Source: Prinsepia uniflora (taxonomy: Eukaryota; Streptophyta; Magnoliopsida; Rosales; Rosaceae). From it: a DNA stretch of 64,000 bases. The translations under genes were made by a program, and so were the position numbers. The DNA lies in the NCBI GenBank assembly GCA_032719365.1, contig CM064863.1, positions 18,113,137 through 18,177,136 on the forward strand, given 5' to 3'. Positions 26,030-36,407 of this stretch are shown piece by piece. Every line of letters starts with the position of its first letter. Positions within the stretch are counted from its first letter, which is position 1. Below the pieces are notes generated by a model, which had not been told where the DNA came from, made no database searches, and worked only from the letters and a program-made list of their open reading frames with translations.

Positions 26030-27199
26030 GATTATGTCTCAAAACTGAACACAATTGGTTGTGCCATGATGTAATGACACATACCATTTGCAGAACTGTT
26101 TTCCCTTGAGATCCTTATATTTGTGCAACTTCTACTTAGGGTCTATTTTGATTATCTTGGCCCCAACCAACTCATCATATATTTCTCCATATTTGGTAAA
26201 GTCAACTGAGTAAGAACTAAACACTGGTGTTTTATTCATGAACATGCTCCTACTTGGCATGGCTAGTTTCTACTCTCTAGCGGGTTTAACTAGTGATTTA
26301 AGGGTCGCTATTCCATTCCCTGTAGTTTGGATCTCGACTGTTTCTACCTCTAGCTTCTTTTCTTCTCCCATTGTCTTAGATTCCTCTTCTATTTCTTGGT
26401 GCACTAGTTGATGTACATGGATCTTGTTCCTGTAAACCTAAGGCTAAAGCCTTGTAGATCCCCTTTGAAGCAAGCGTGTTGCTCGTGGTCTATTCACACC
26501 CTTCTCTCATAGTCACTAGTCTCACTTAACTCTAGAAATTTCGTAGTTAGCTTTCCCATTAGCGAAGCGATCGATCCGGATATTAGTGTTACTCCAAACA
26601 CTTGGAAATTAGAGTTATAACTTTACCGTTGTTCTTCTTCTAGTAGCCTTTTGAATTTGGTCACTGATACTAATTTCTCTTGGAGATCAAAAAAGGTATT
26701 ATCATTGAATTTCTTAATAGGGAAAACCACATAGTTCATTGTATGATAACTGCGATAACTACCATATGGGCATTGTTGATAGAAAACCTGCATTTTATCT
26801 TCATCCTTTTGAGCCCTGATAGTAACTTCAAGCGCGATCCTATGAAACTCCTCACGGAGCTTGGCTTCCATTTGCCCCTGAATGTGAAAGGATGCTTTTG
26901 GCAATGAAGTGTCACAAGAGAAAGCATCCCCAGGAAGGGAATTGTTGAACACTCGTAACTTGAGGTAAGGGTTATCCTCAGTAGCCATACATTGAGGTGA
27001 GAACCTCCCAATATGTTCCAAGGATGACGTCCTACCATCCCTATTAAAGAGTGTAAATGTTGGCGGCTTGAAATTCCTAGGAAAAGGGTTGTCTTAGTCT
27101 ATTAAGACGGATAAGACATCAGACGCCTCGATTCATTCATTTTGTTCATAAGGACCTGGTGCTCTATCGCTCGAGATGGTCTTCTATTAGGTATAAATT
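26030..27199 (-). pseudogene. Ty3 gag remnant of the old element
   Basis: On the minus strand, 27021-26623 keeps a 132-residue frame typical of a plant Ty3 gag capsid region (MEHIGRFSPQCMATED..., LKLRVFNNSLPGDAF, QMEAKLREEFHRIALEV). Downstream, about 26100-26060 gives KQFCKWYVSLHHGTTNC, resembling the Cys/His region at the end of such gags. Stops lie between the two. Gag would form the particle that packages element RNA. Upstream, the frame runs into the LTR inserted at 27200; downstream it is cut by the LTR at 19731-26029. Confidence 0.75.
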
Positions 27200-30100
27200 T
27201 GTGACGACCCGGAAATTCAAAAAAGGAAATGTTGGAAAAATTTGAAGAAAATGACGATTTTGCTCCTGGTTATAAGGGCCAAAAGTTGACATTTTGATCA
27301 GGATATTTTTTGGACTTTCCGTAAAGACCTTTGTGTAGGTATCGAGACACTGAGTCCGCAGACAGGCGGCATGCGTCAATCGAAGTTTGGATGTGGAAGT
27401 TACGGGTCTAGAACTATGAGGGGCATTTTGGTCATTATGTGTTGCAAGGGCAAAAAGGTAATTTTGGCTGAAATTTGATGATGTAGCCACATTGGTGAGT
27501 CCTTTAGCTCCTTGAGTGACCCCTGTCACTTTGTATATGGGATTAATGGCAATTGTGGAGGCGGCTGAGTGTTAGACGGTGGGGTGAATTAGAAGGTTAA
27601 TTGAGTTGCACAATTAACCCCCGTGTGTGGGTGTTTGACAAATAGGGGCCTGGGACAATCCTAGTGATCGATCAATTGGATGGAAGGAAGGAAAAAAACC
27701 AGATAGAGAAGAATAGAGTGTGAGGCACCAGGAAAGAATTAAGAAGAAAACAATGAGAATAACCCCTAAACCCGAAACCTTTGAGCCGTGGACCTCAAAT
27801 GTCCCAAACAAATTCGAATTTTCATTTAGAGGCCATGAGAACTTAAACTGAACCTTGATTAAGCATTCTGGGACCTTTATGATTGGAACCACCTTAAATT
27901 TGAGAAGAATCGACGCAGGGAAGACGACGAACGGACATGGTGGAATCGGGAAATATTGGAAATGAGTTCAGGTACTTGGCGGTAAGGGAACCTGAAATTG
28001 GTTTTGATTCTATAGTTAAAATCATCTTAATATACTTCCTGTTCAATTTTCATGAATAATTGGATTGAAACTGGAGAGAATTTGACTTTGATATATCGGA
28101 CATGAAATCGTGAATTGATGAAGTTTAAGTTCAATTTCATGAATTAGAGGTTACAGAACCTAAATTAAGGTTGTATATATGACATTGGACGAAAGAACAA
28201 GAAGAATAGAGGTCAAATTGTTGTCTTCCTAACCGGGTTGCTTCGCGGGTTGCAGGATCCGTTTATCAGAGAATCAGGTGAAGACGGTAACTATAGCAGT
28301 TACTGTAGCTGGCGCATGGGTTTCACGCGCAGCCATTCACGGCGGCGCGTGGGGGCGCGTGAAGCCTCGTATCAAGGTGAGTTCAATATGAAACATACTT
28401 ATTTCTAATGAACATTTTGGCACTGGTTTCGAGGAAATCGGATATCGTTTAGTGTTCGGTGTATTCGAAGTTCTCGTATACGTTTAAAATACGTATTTAA
28501 ATCCCGAAAAAATGGGGGAAATTATATGAGGTATATTGAAGTGTTAGTGATCTTCGATAATAATTTTGGACAGGAATTGTGATTTTCAGAATTTATGAAA
28601 AAACGTGCAACTCAGAAGCGGGCAGTTCGGACGGTGTGTGAGTGGACTTTTGTTTTATAACTGTGATGCATGCATAAATGTTTTAAATTCTTTATCATAT
28701 GCTTTGAGTTGAAATGATTTGAATGATGACTTGATATCATTTCTTGATGATTTTGTGGATTTAATTATCGGTTTACGGATGATTTTACAAATTTGCGTGA
28801 AAATGATATTTTTGGGCTTGAGACCCAATTTGGATAATGATTTTAACTTGGATTTGGAGTCAAATGTAAAGATATGATTGAATTGATGGTTTTGATTTAC
28901 AAAGTGAATTCTGGACACTATTTTATGATGGATTTATGGAATTTTCTTTGTGAAAGCTATGACTCGGGCATAGGCCCTGTTGAAATGTTTTTGACTTGAT
29001 TTGAGACATGAATGGTTTTAAAATGAGACTACTGGATTTGGTGACTGTTCCACATATACCATCCTTTGTGATTTGATAGTCTCCTCCATACGTCGTAGAT
29101 CCTGAAGTAGTCACGATACACTGCCTGGAGATGAGTAGCTCTGAGGGAGGCTCAATCTCAGGAGTGTGAGATTATGATATCCTCCAGAAGTCGTAGATAC
29201 TGGAGATGATATCACCCCAGACGTCGTAGATCCTGGGGATGTACTCGGATGTGAGACTCCCGAGTTTGTACGCGTAGCATTGACATCGTGACAGTTACTT
29301 GGATATCGAGGATTGGTTATATGTGTGATTTATTGAGATTTTGTGTCCAGATAATTTATATCATGAACTGATTTGATGAACATGAGTTTCAGAGAAAATG
29401 TGGACCATGGGAAAACATGTTTTGATTTTATCTGTAACGACCCGTCCCAAATTCCAGGATTTGACTAGTGACTAATCAGGATTAGTGAGGTTAATGGGTG
29501 ATTAGTTGAGCGAAATCGGACGAACGATGCAAAATGACTGTTTTACTCTAGTCGTGAGTAAAATGTTGACTTTTCATTCAGGCGGTCAAATGGACTTTGG
29601 CCGATGACTGTGACGTAGTTTGGGACGTCACTAGTTCATAGACAGGTGGCACGTCCGATTCCGACATTCAAGAAAGAAGTTGTGACGTTTGGAAGGTTTA
29701 GGATCGGGATTAAAAATAGTTAAAAATTCCAGGAAATTACGGGGCTTTAGTGGGGGGTTATTTAAGTATTTAGTAATCCTCTATTACAATTTGGACAGGT
29801 TTGGGAGTCCCGGTGATGGTGATTGGCTAGGGAGAGCCATATGGCACGCGTATCGAGACGACAGCTCAGACGGTCTGTGAGTGGACCTTGTTTTCTAAAT
29901 TGATGCATGCATAAATGTTTATTATATATTTTAATACTTATTTTGTAATGCCATGAGTGCATTTGTGTGTGGTTACGTATTGGCACGTATTTCGAGGTTT
30001 CGGCCCTATACGGTGCCGATATGGGTTTGTACTTTCTTTGTTGGTTTAATGAAAAAGTTTTGGATTTCAAAAGGATAAACTCGGGCATGAGACCCATTGG

Positions 30101-31668
30101 TTTTGTCTCGGGCATGTAGCCTTATTGGTGACCTACGGGTCTGAATCGTGGTCGCGGCGAGTGCTTTGTGCACGGCGACAGACGATACGACGCTCGCCTC
30201 CGGATTGGGATATGTTCCTTCCGGAGAGGTCACGATGCACGATCTGTGGTCGAGCAACCAATGGAGGCTCGACTTTGGAGTGCTGACAGTTCAGGATATC
30301 GATCGTTGATGAGTGCTCCATGATCTAGAGATGGTCGCGTCAGTTGATACGTTCACGACGACATACCGGGATTGAGAGCAGTCATGGACGGGTGGTTGTA
30401 CGCATCACTACGATCGGAGTCGTGACTGACCTTAAGATATCGAGCACGATGCCCAGTTACTTTACGTTTATGTTTTCGGGTCGGGGACCCTAACTGGATT
30501 TCCAGGTTCATGACTGTTTATGGGGACTGGCATGAACCCTTGAAAGACTTTTATGGTTTTATGGTTCATGAAGGTTTATGGGGACCGGGCATGAATTCTT
30601 TGAAAGGTTTTAAGGATGTTTTCTATATATATATATATATATTCATATACCTTCCTTTACTTGGATTGTCTCCTCCGGGGAGGGTTGTTGGCCTGGATAG
30701 ACCTCGGAGTGGTCACGGAGCACTAACTGAGTAGAGTCGCCCCCGTTGGGTTCCTTACTCTCAGAAAGGCTATGGATTATAACCTCCAGGGAGGGTTAGT
30801 GGTCTACGAACATTTACCTGGGTGGACCCTAGAGTGACTTGGGTTTGAGACCCCGGGTAGCACGCGCGTAGCTTTGGAAACCGTGATAGGATTGGTTGTG
30901 TGATTTATATGTATATATGATATATGATATGTGATGTGTACAGGTTTTGGGCTGAGTCCCACATGGATTTGGACAGTGGCCCATATGGTTGGTTTCTTTA
31001 TGGTATTGGGCTTAGTTCCCACATATGGTTCTTTTGGATTAAATGGTTTTAGAATGCATGCATGCTTTGTAGTGAAGGGTACAAATGTCTTTCTTACGAA
31101 ATGTTTCTATAAACTCTTTTTTTTTTTGCACTCACAGTTTTTAATGTTTTGACTGCCCTTCAGGTTGACAGCGGATGCGGACTGTAGCAGAGACCGAGAT
31201 ATCACATACCTCCTCCAGATCCTGGCGTACTCTGAAAGCCCGAGAGGGCTAAGGTTGGGATTTCCCTTGTCTGACACTTCGGGATCAAGGTTGTCCCGCA
31301 TTAATCCCAGGGGGATTGGGACTGGTCTTGACATTATCGGTCCACTATGCATACTTGATTGATTTCACACTATTACTCATGTTTTATGATATGCATGCAT
31401 GTTTGCGAAATTGGAGGGTAAGAATGTATTTTGGTAAATGTATTTATAAAAGTTTGTTTTGTCCACTCACACCTTTTCTGTTTTATTGACCCTCCAGGTT
31501 GTGGCGCGATGATCGAGGCTGATTGGGAGGTGGAGGCATAAGTGGGCACAAGTGCGGTTATCCCTTGTTTGGCAAGTGCTAAGGGTAATTTCGAAACTTC
31601 AGTTGACTTGTCAGACGGGAGCAGGACTAGGCATGGTTATCTATGTCCTTCGGGGACGGATCCTGTCA
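27200..31668 (+). mobile_element. LTR with target duplication AAATT, carrying a nested LTR
   Basis: It starts TGTGACGACCCGGAAATTC and ends GGATCCTGTCA. AAATT is on both sides (27195-27199 and 31669-31673). Removing the nested 29433-31333 element leaves about 2.56 kb. GTGAGTGGAC is at 28638-28647 and GTCCACTCAC at 31461-31470. Bases 29085-29240 hold hairpins CTCCAG...CTGGAG and CCCCAG...CTGGGG around a shared 'gtcgtagat' loop. No coding region is present, so it is a solo LTR of a diverged subfamily, also seen at 54.2-57.1 kb. Confidence 0.9.
29433..31333 (+). mobile_element. Nested, internally deleted solo LTR, target duplication TTATC
   Basis: It starts TGTAACGACCCGTCCC and ends GGTCTTGACA, with TTATC on both sides (29428-29432 and 31334-31338). 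A related unoccupied site is visible at about 56790, where the same host sequence runs uninterrupted. At 1.9 kb it is shorter than its relatives: the sequence jumps near 29690-29700 from the position after 'gacgttcggaag' to that after 'tcggaaggtttagg', losing about 0.9-1.2 kb across a GGAAG repeat. Confidence 0.92.
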
Positions 31669-31673
31669 AAATT

Positions 31674-31780
31674 CTTCATCCGATCCTACTTCATTAGGAT
31701 CAAATTTTCTCTAGTTTTTTAGTATGCTTCTACTCTTTGATGAAATTGTAGGTTTGATTCACCCTGACCATTAGGTGGCT
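31674..31780 (-). other. Continuation of the host of the 27.2-31.7 kb LTR
   Basis: These bases follow the AAATT duplication directly, so they were contiguous with the gag remnant before the LTR inserted. They may belong to the old Ty3 element upstream of gag. No motif is recognised and no frame is supported. Confidence 0.4.
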
Positions 31781-31889
31781 TGTTCCTAGAGGGAACGGTA
31801 AACGATTCCACATTCCTGTGAGGTGGGAATGGTTTGGGAGGGGAATGGTGGTGTGCCTTAAAGGTGTAGGCACACACCTATCTAGCACG

Positions 31890-32010
31890 AGGCCTTTTGG
31901 GAGCTCATTGGCTTTGGATTCGGTTGGAACTCCAAAGTTAAGCGAGTTGAGTTTGGTGCAATTCCATGATGGGTGACCCCTTGGGAAGTTGCACCGTGAG
32001 CTCCCGAAAA
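31890..32010 (+). other. 5S rRNA-like block in Cassandra-type LTR 1
   Basis: The stretch contains 'ggaactccaaagttaagcga' and, further on, 'gatgggtgaccccttgggaa' then 'gttgcaccgtgag'. These match the plant 5S rRNA internal promoter regions (the AGTTAAGCG box A part and the GATGGGTGACC box C part). Diverged bases and an A-run at 32010-32020 argue against a functional 5S gene. In the Cassandra family this block carries a Pol III promoter. Confidence 0.7.
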
Positions 32011-32189
32011 AAAAAAACCGTGAAGGCGACGATGCCCAAAGCGGACAATATCGTGCTAGAGTCAAGTCCTGACCGAGGAGGGTCGGGTCCTGACAGTAAG
32101 ACCCGTGTCCTGGAAGGAATGGTGAATGATCCCACATTCCTGCGAGGGGGGAATGGTTTAGGAGGGGAATGGTGGTGTGCCTTAAAGGT

Positions 32190-32325
32190 GTAGGAATACA
32201 CCTATCTAGCACGAGGTTTTTTGGGAGCACATTGGCTTTGGGTTCAGTTGGAACTCCAAAGTTAAGCGTGTTGAGGTTGGTGCAATTCCATGATGGGTGA
32301 CCCCCTGGAAAATTGCACCGTGAGA
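32190..32325 (+). other. 5S rRNA-like block in Cassandra-type LTR 2
   Basis: Second copy of the 5S-like block, with 'gaactccaaagttaagcgtg' and 'gatgggtgaccccctggaa'. 'aagcgtg' is closer to true plant 5S than the first copy. Not a free 5S gene, because it is embedded in the LTR. Confidence 0.7.
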
Positions 32326-32395
32326 GTGAGGAGGCCCAAAGTGGACAATATCGTGCTAGAGTCGGGTCCTGACCGAGGAGAGTCAAGTCCTAACA

Positions 32396-33420
32396 AAATA
32401 CCATCAAGAAAATCACATATTAAATCGTGCAAAACCATATAAATATGCATAGATAGGGCTTTAGGGAAAAGAAAATCCACTCACACGTACCGTACACGCA
32501 GTCGAACCTCATTGCACGCTTTCCCGTAAAATCCTAGAACATTCCATCCTGTCAAAAATCACCTCTAAGGGTCACTAACTATCTCAATTAACTCACACTT
32601 TAATCCCATAATTTTCCGAGATTTTTAAACGAATTTAAAATCAAACATAAACTTTCGGACAACCAAAAATGCCCTAAGATGATATTTGATTGCCTCAAAA
32701 ATTGGACCGTTGCATTCGTAACATTGAATACTATAACTTTCGTGTTGAACACACCCCCAAAACAGTGTGGCACATGCCCCCACGCAACGATCACAGCCGC
32801 TGCGCGTGGTGGCCATGCGCCACACTTTTCATCGTCTTCAACCTAAGGTCTCGACCCCGTTTCCTGCAAACCGGGCCGTCCTGACCTGTGACAAGACCCA
32901 TTTAGAACTCCTCCATTTTACATCTGTTCTTCAAACTTACTCCACCAAATTTCTTCATTTTAATCCCAGAAACGTACATATGGCCTCCAAAAGAAGTAAA
33001 ACACATTAAATGTTGGAGTTTCATACCTTGACCTTCGATTATGGCTCACTGTGCCTTTCCACTACGTTCCAGCATCCCAGCCCCATTATTTCCAACGTAA
33101 GACAACTTTGAGTTCTCTAGAAAGACACGGGATTACACGGTTTCGATGTTCCTGTCCGTAGGCCAAAAACCCAATTTCCATGCTCACGGGTTCAAGGATT
33201 CTGCTCACTGTTTTCTCCCTCTTTTCTAATTATTTTCATGTAGTTTTCTCCCCTACTTCTTCTTCTTCTCAACCCAAGTTCACTCCCTCATTTTCCTCCT
33301 TCATTTTATGGCTTTCCCCCTCTCATCTCCTTGTTTCTCATTTTCGGCCAACACCATTCATAGTGTTCGGCCATGTTCCACCGAACACCCACAACACTAC
33401 ACACACATCACTATATAAGA
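32396..33420 (-). repeat. Reverse-orientation LTR fragment
   Basis: It starts within LTR interior: 'atccactcacacgtaccg' at about 32476 is the reverse of the GTGAGTGGA motif. It continues through the reverse of the 'ttggacagg' and 'cgggaaaattac' blocks and a pyrimidine-rich reverse leader up to about 33420. Neither LTR end is present. In LTR sense a TATATAG sequence lies at about 33412-33418. The small frames here are not supported as genes. Confidence 0.6.
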
Positions 33421-33825
33421 TAGTTCAATATGGGTGGGTACATCTGTCAAAGGAGGATAGTGATCTGAGTAACCTGATAGAAGAAATCTCTAAAAAAATT
33501 CTAGAAGTGGCATAATTAGAAGAGAAACTGACAAAGCCGCAAGTGAGGATCGAGAAAAAACTTCCACTGCCTAATGGCAACCTGATGATCAAAGGACAAT
33601 GACCCTTTTATTAAAATTTCAGTGAAAAACAATATCGAGCATAGTTGTGCACTACTTAACCAAATAAACTTCCTAACTAAAAGCCTTAACATTAGGACTT
33701 GGGATTAGCACTAAGACACTCAAATAAGTAACTACAGTTGTGACCTTGAAATAAGTAAATACAGAAAAGTAAGACTTCAGTGCAACTTCCAATAACCATG
33801 TTCATCTTCTTGTTCTTAATCAATC

Positions 33826-34583
33826 CCTTTTATTAAAATTTCAGGGAAAAACAATGTCGAGCCTCTGAGATGGGAGTTGAGGTATAAAATCATATTGGGC
33901 ACAGCTGAAGGCTTGGCCTATCTCCATGAAGAATGAGAACTGAGAATCATTCACAGGGATACAAAACTGAGCAACATTCTACTCGACCAAGACTTCATGA
34001 CAAAGATTGCTGATTTCGGACTTGCTAGATATTGTTTCCTGAAGATCGGACTCACATCAGCACTAATATTGCCGGCACATTGTAAGTTGCGCACCTTCTT
34101 TCATTCCAAAACCTCTCATCTTCGTTCATCTGTTCATCATTTCTAATGCGGACCGATTCAAAACATTCTTGTTTATTAGAGGTTACATGGCTCCAGAGTA
34201 TGCTGTTCATGGCAAATTGACTGAGAAGGCAGACGTTTACAGTTTTGGGATACTTGTCATCGAAGTCGTATGTGGAAAAAGGAACAACTGATGCATCTCA
34301 AATACGGTTTCAGTCCTACAAATGGTAAATGAAATGGATAATTTATGGGACCGGTAGGCTATGCAATGTTGTTGATCCACTTCTAAAGGATAATTTTGGA
34401 GAGGAGGAGGCATCTAGGTTACTTCAAATTGAGTTACTTTGTGTGCAAGCTTCTGCAAAGCTGAGGCCGGCAATGTCAATGGTTATCAAAATGCTGACAG
34501 AAAATCTTGAGGTTGCTCGGCCATCACAGCCGCCATTTCTCAACGCCAACAGTGCAGAATTCGGCGGAAAATTTCTTCCGTGA
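33826..34583 (+). pseudogene. Cysteine-rich receptor-like kinase fragment (kinase C-lobe)
   Basis: A degraded piece of a CRK/DUF26-type kinase. The first block reads [20 protein letters not shown], then an in-frame TGA after HEE, then [16 protein letters not shown] and KIADFGLAR (catalytic loop HRD and DFG visible). A frameshift follows before the ISTNIAGTL stretch, which is readable only in another frame. After an intron (about 34082-34180) comes [20 protein letters not shown] and further stops. The last block, 34329-34583, keeps the C-terminal helices (LLQIELLCVQASAKLRPAMS) and a normal stop. The extracellular and membrane parts are absent. It is a relative of the adjacent CRK gene at 36.4 kb, but not an immediate duplicate by sequence. 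Confidence 0.85.
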
Positions 34584-36407
34584 TTTTCAACACCGCCCTG
34601 GAGTCTAACGACACACATTCTTTAAAGATTAGCATGACTCGGAGCTGGATTGAGCCTAGACGAACTTGTTTGCATTCTAACATCCACAATGTAATTATGA
34701 TTTATGAACTTGTACAGGATTTGATCTCTGACGAATCTTTCAACATATACATATTATAATCGAAATACAATTTCACATGCAAAAATAATAATAATAACTG
34801 GAAAAAAAATGAAATTTGAGATTTTTGTTCATGCATGGTAAGATTGAGTGAGTCAAACAAATGGCTTACTGCTGAAGTAAACCGTTATGTTTAACAGAAG
34901 TTTGAATCTACATCCACAATGTGTAAAGGGTTTGAAATTCACCAACCAAAGTAGTCTCTTATTTTCTGTAAAGCCTACAATGGTATTGCTTATCAACTTC
35001 GTCACCATCTATATTGTCTTTGAATGTAGTTAAATTATTTACAATGAAGCTCTTGTTTATTCGGCCTTCAAATAATAACATTATTTGTCAATTGTCTGTG
35101 ACACCTAACAAACAAAATAGAAAAAAATTTGTGTGAGATATGTTTTGTGGGTTGGTTGATTTGGTATGCAAAAACAATGAAAGATGGGCAACTAATTGGA
35201 AAAAATAAACAATCCCATCATGACATTGTCCTCTAGAACGAACTTTTTTATTTTATTTGGTTTTTATTGAATGAGTAAAAAATAGCTTGAGTTGTCAATT
35301 TTCACTTCTTCTAAACATTTAAGTCCACTATATCGTCTTGCTAATTACAGGGCAAAGCTGGAATATTTAGAGGGCGTTCCATTTTCACAAACATCCAACG
35401 AGCTAGGCAAATTAAAGTAGCAAGTATTAGCTACTGCTGCTGCTGCTGCTGCTGCTTCTGCTGTCGGGTTATATTCGAGTCTAAAATCGCGTCGGGTTAA
35501 GCAGCTGCTTATAAGATTTTCTCACTCACCAGACTTATAGTAATGGGTTATTTTGGGACAACAATTTCAGTTATAATGAGTTATTTCGGGTTTTCTTTCG
35601 GATGTCAAAGCGATTTCTTAGAATCTGGCTCGAAATCCTCCATAACTTGATATCTTTACTACTGAAGAAATTTTCTTAAGCGAGTTGTTTTTTTTTTCTC
35701 CAATATTGATCAAACCACACCATCTGCTTAATTGACGTCTACAGACTGTAGACTACAGTATTAGTATAGAAAGTCAGCATTTTAAACGTTGACTGTTAGC
35801 TGTTGGTGCGGCAAATGCCAAATCTTGTTGGACATTTATCTATTTTATGTGGGTTGTTGGTTTAGGACCAGGACTCACCGACGACTTAGAGCGCTATGGT
35901 TAAATACTAATTAATAGCTAAGGCGGTCTCAACCATCACTCCTCTATAATTCCATGCCGACATTTATTTCATCACATTCTTTCATATTTGTGGGTCTCAA
36001 CTCCGAATTCTCTGGTGGGGTCTCTTTAATTATTAATTATCTTTTTTATTGTTGTCAATCTGATGATTCATCTGTACCGAAAGCCCATTTAAATGAGCAG
36101 AGCTGATAGAAACGTTCCTTCTCTCAAAATAATTGGCCCTGCAAATGTGAACCCAAGAAAATAAGCGATAAAAACTAACAAGTTTATACTTACAATCCCA
36201 AAAATCAAGCAAATTGAACCAACCACCTGCTCCAAAACTTAAGAGACAGTGCCTAATGAAATTTCGAACTCAAATACAGAACAAAAACTTAATCCTTTAT
36301 CCATCCTGATTGCGCGCCGGACGGAGCCTGTGTTGACTCACCAGTTGGAGTCTACTTTTCTTATTCAACAGCCTGAAATCAAATCAAAGTCTCCATTCGT
36401 ACCAAAA
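34584..36407 (+). other. Intergenic region upstream of the CRK gene
   Basis: AT-rich, no gene seen. It contains a (CTG)7 microsatellite with imperfect continuation at 35434-35463. A WRKY-type W-box core, TTGACT, sits at 35789-35794 some 600 bp before the CRK start. W-boxes are common in defence-induced CRK promoters, so it may matter, but one such core is expected by chance in DNA of this length. An upstream in-frame ATG at 36249 belongs to the same open frame as the CRK exon but is not used as the start here. Confidence 0.45.

Larger units (their letters stand above)
31781..32395 (+). mobile_element. Two Cassandra-type LTRs head to tail
   Basis: Two copies of an LTR of about 300 bp lie in direct order. 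Copy one is about 31781-32095, ending GGGTCCTGACA. Copy two is about 32096-32395, starting GTAAGACCCGTGTCC and ending AAGTCCTAACA. Each includes a 5S rRNA-like block, the hallmark of Cassandra, a small non-autonomous LTR element of land plants. No internal region or primer site lies between them; the copies abut. No clear 5-bp target duplication was found, and the left end of copy one is diverged. Confidence 0.75.

Noticed and set aside
31890..32325. Functional 5S rRNA genes
   Set aside because: Both 5S-like blocks are diverged and lie inside LTRs of a Cassandra-type element.
31730..32386. 218-residue minus-strand frame with an internal repeat
   Set aside because: It is the reverse of two Cassandra-type LTRs; the protein repeat reflects the duplicated LTR.
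36249..36407. Upstream ATG as the CRK start
   Set aside because: It would put 53 charged residues before a good signal peptide; family members start at the signal peptide.
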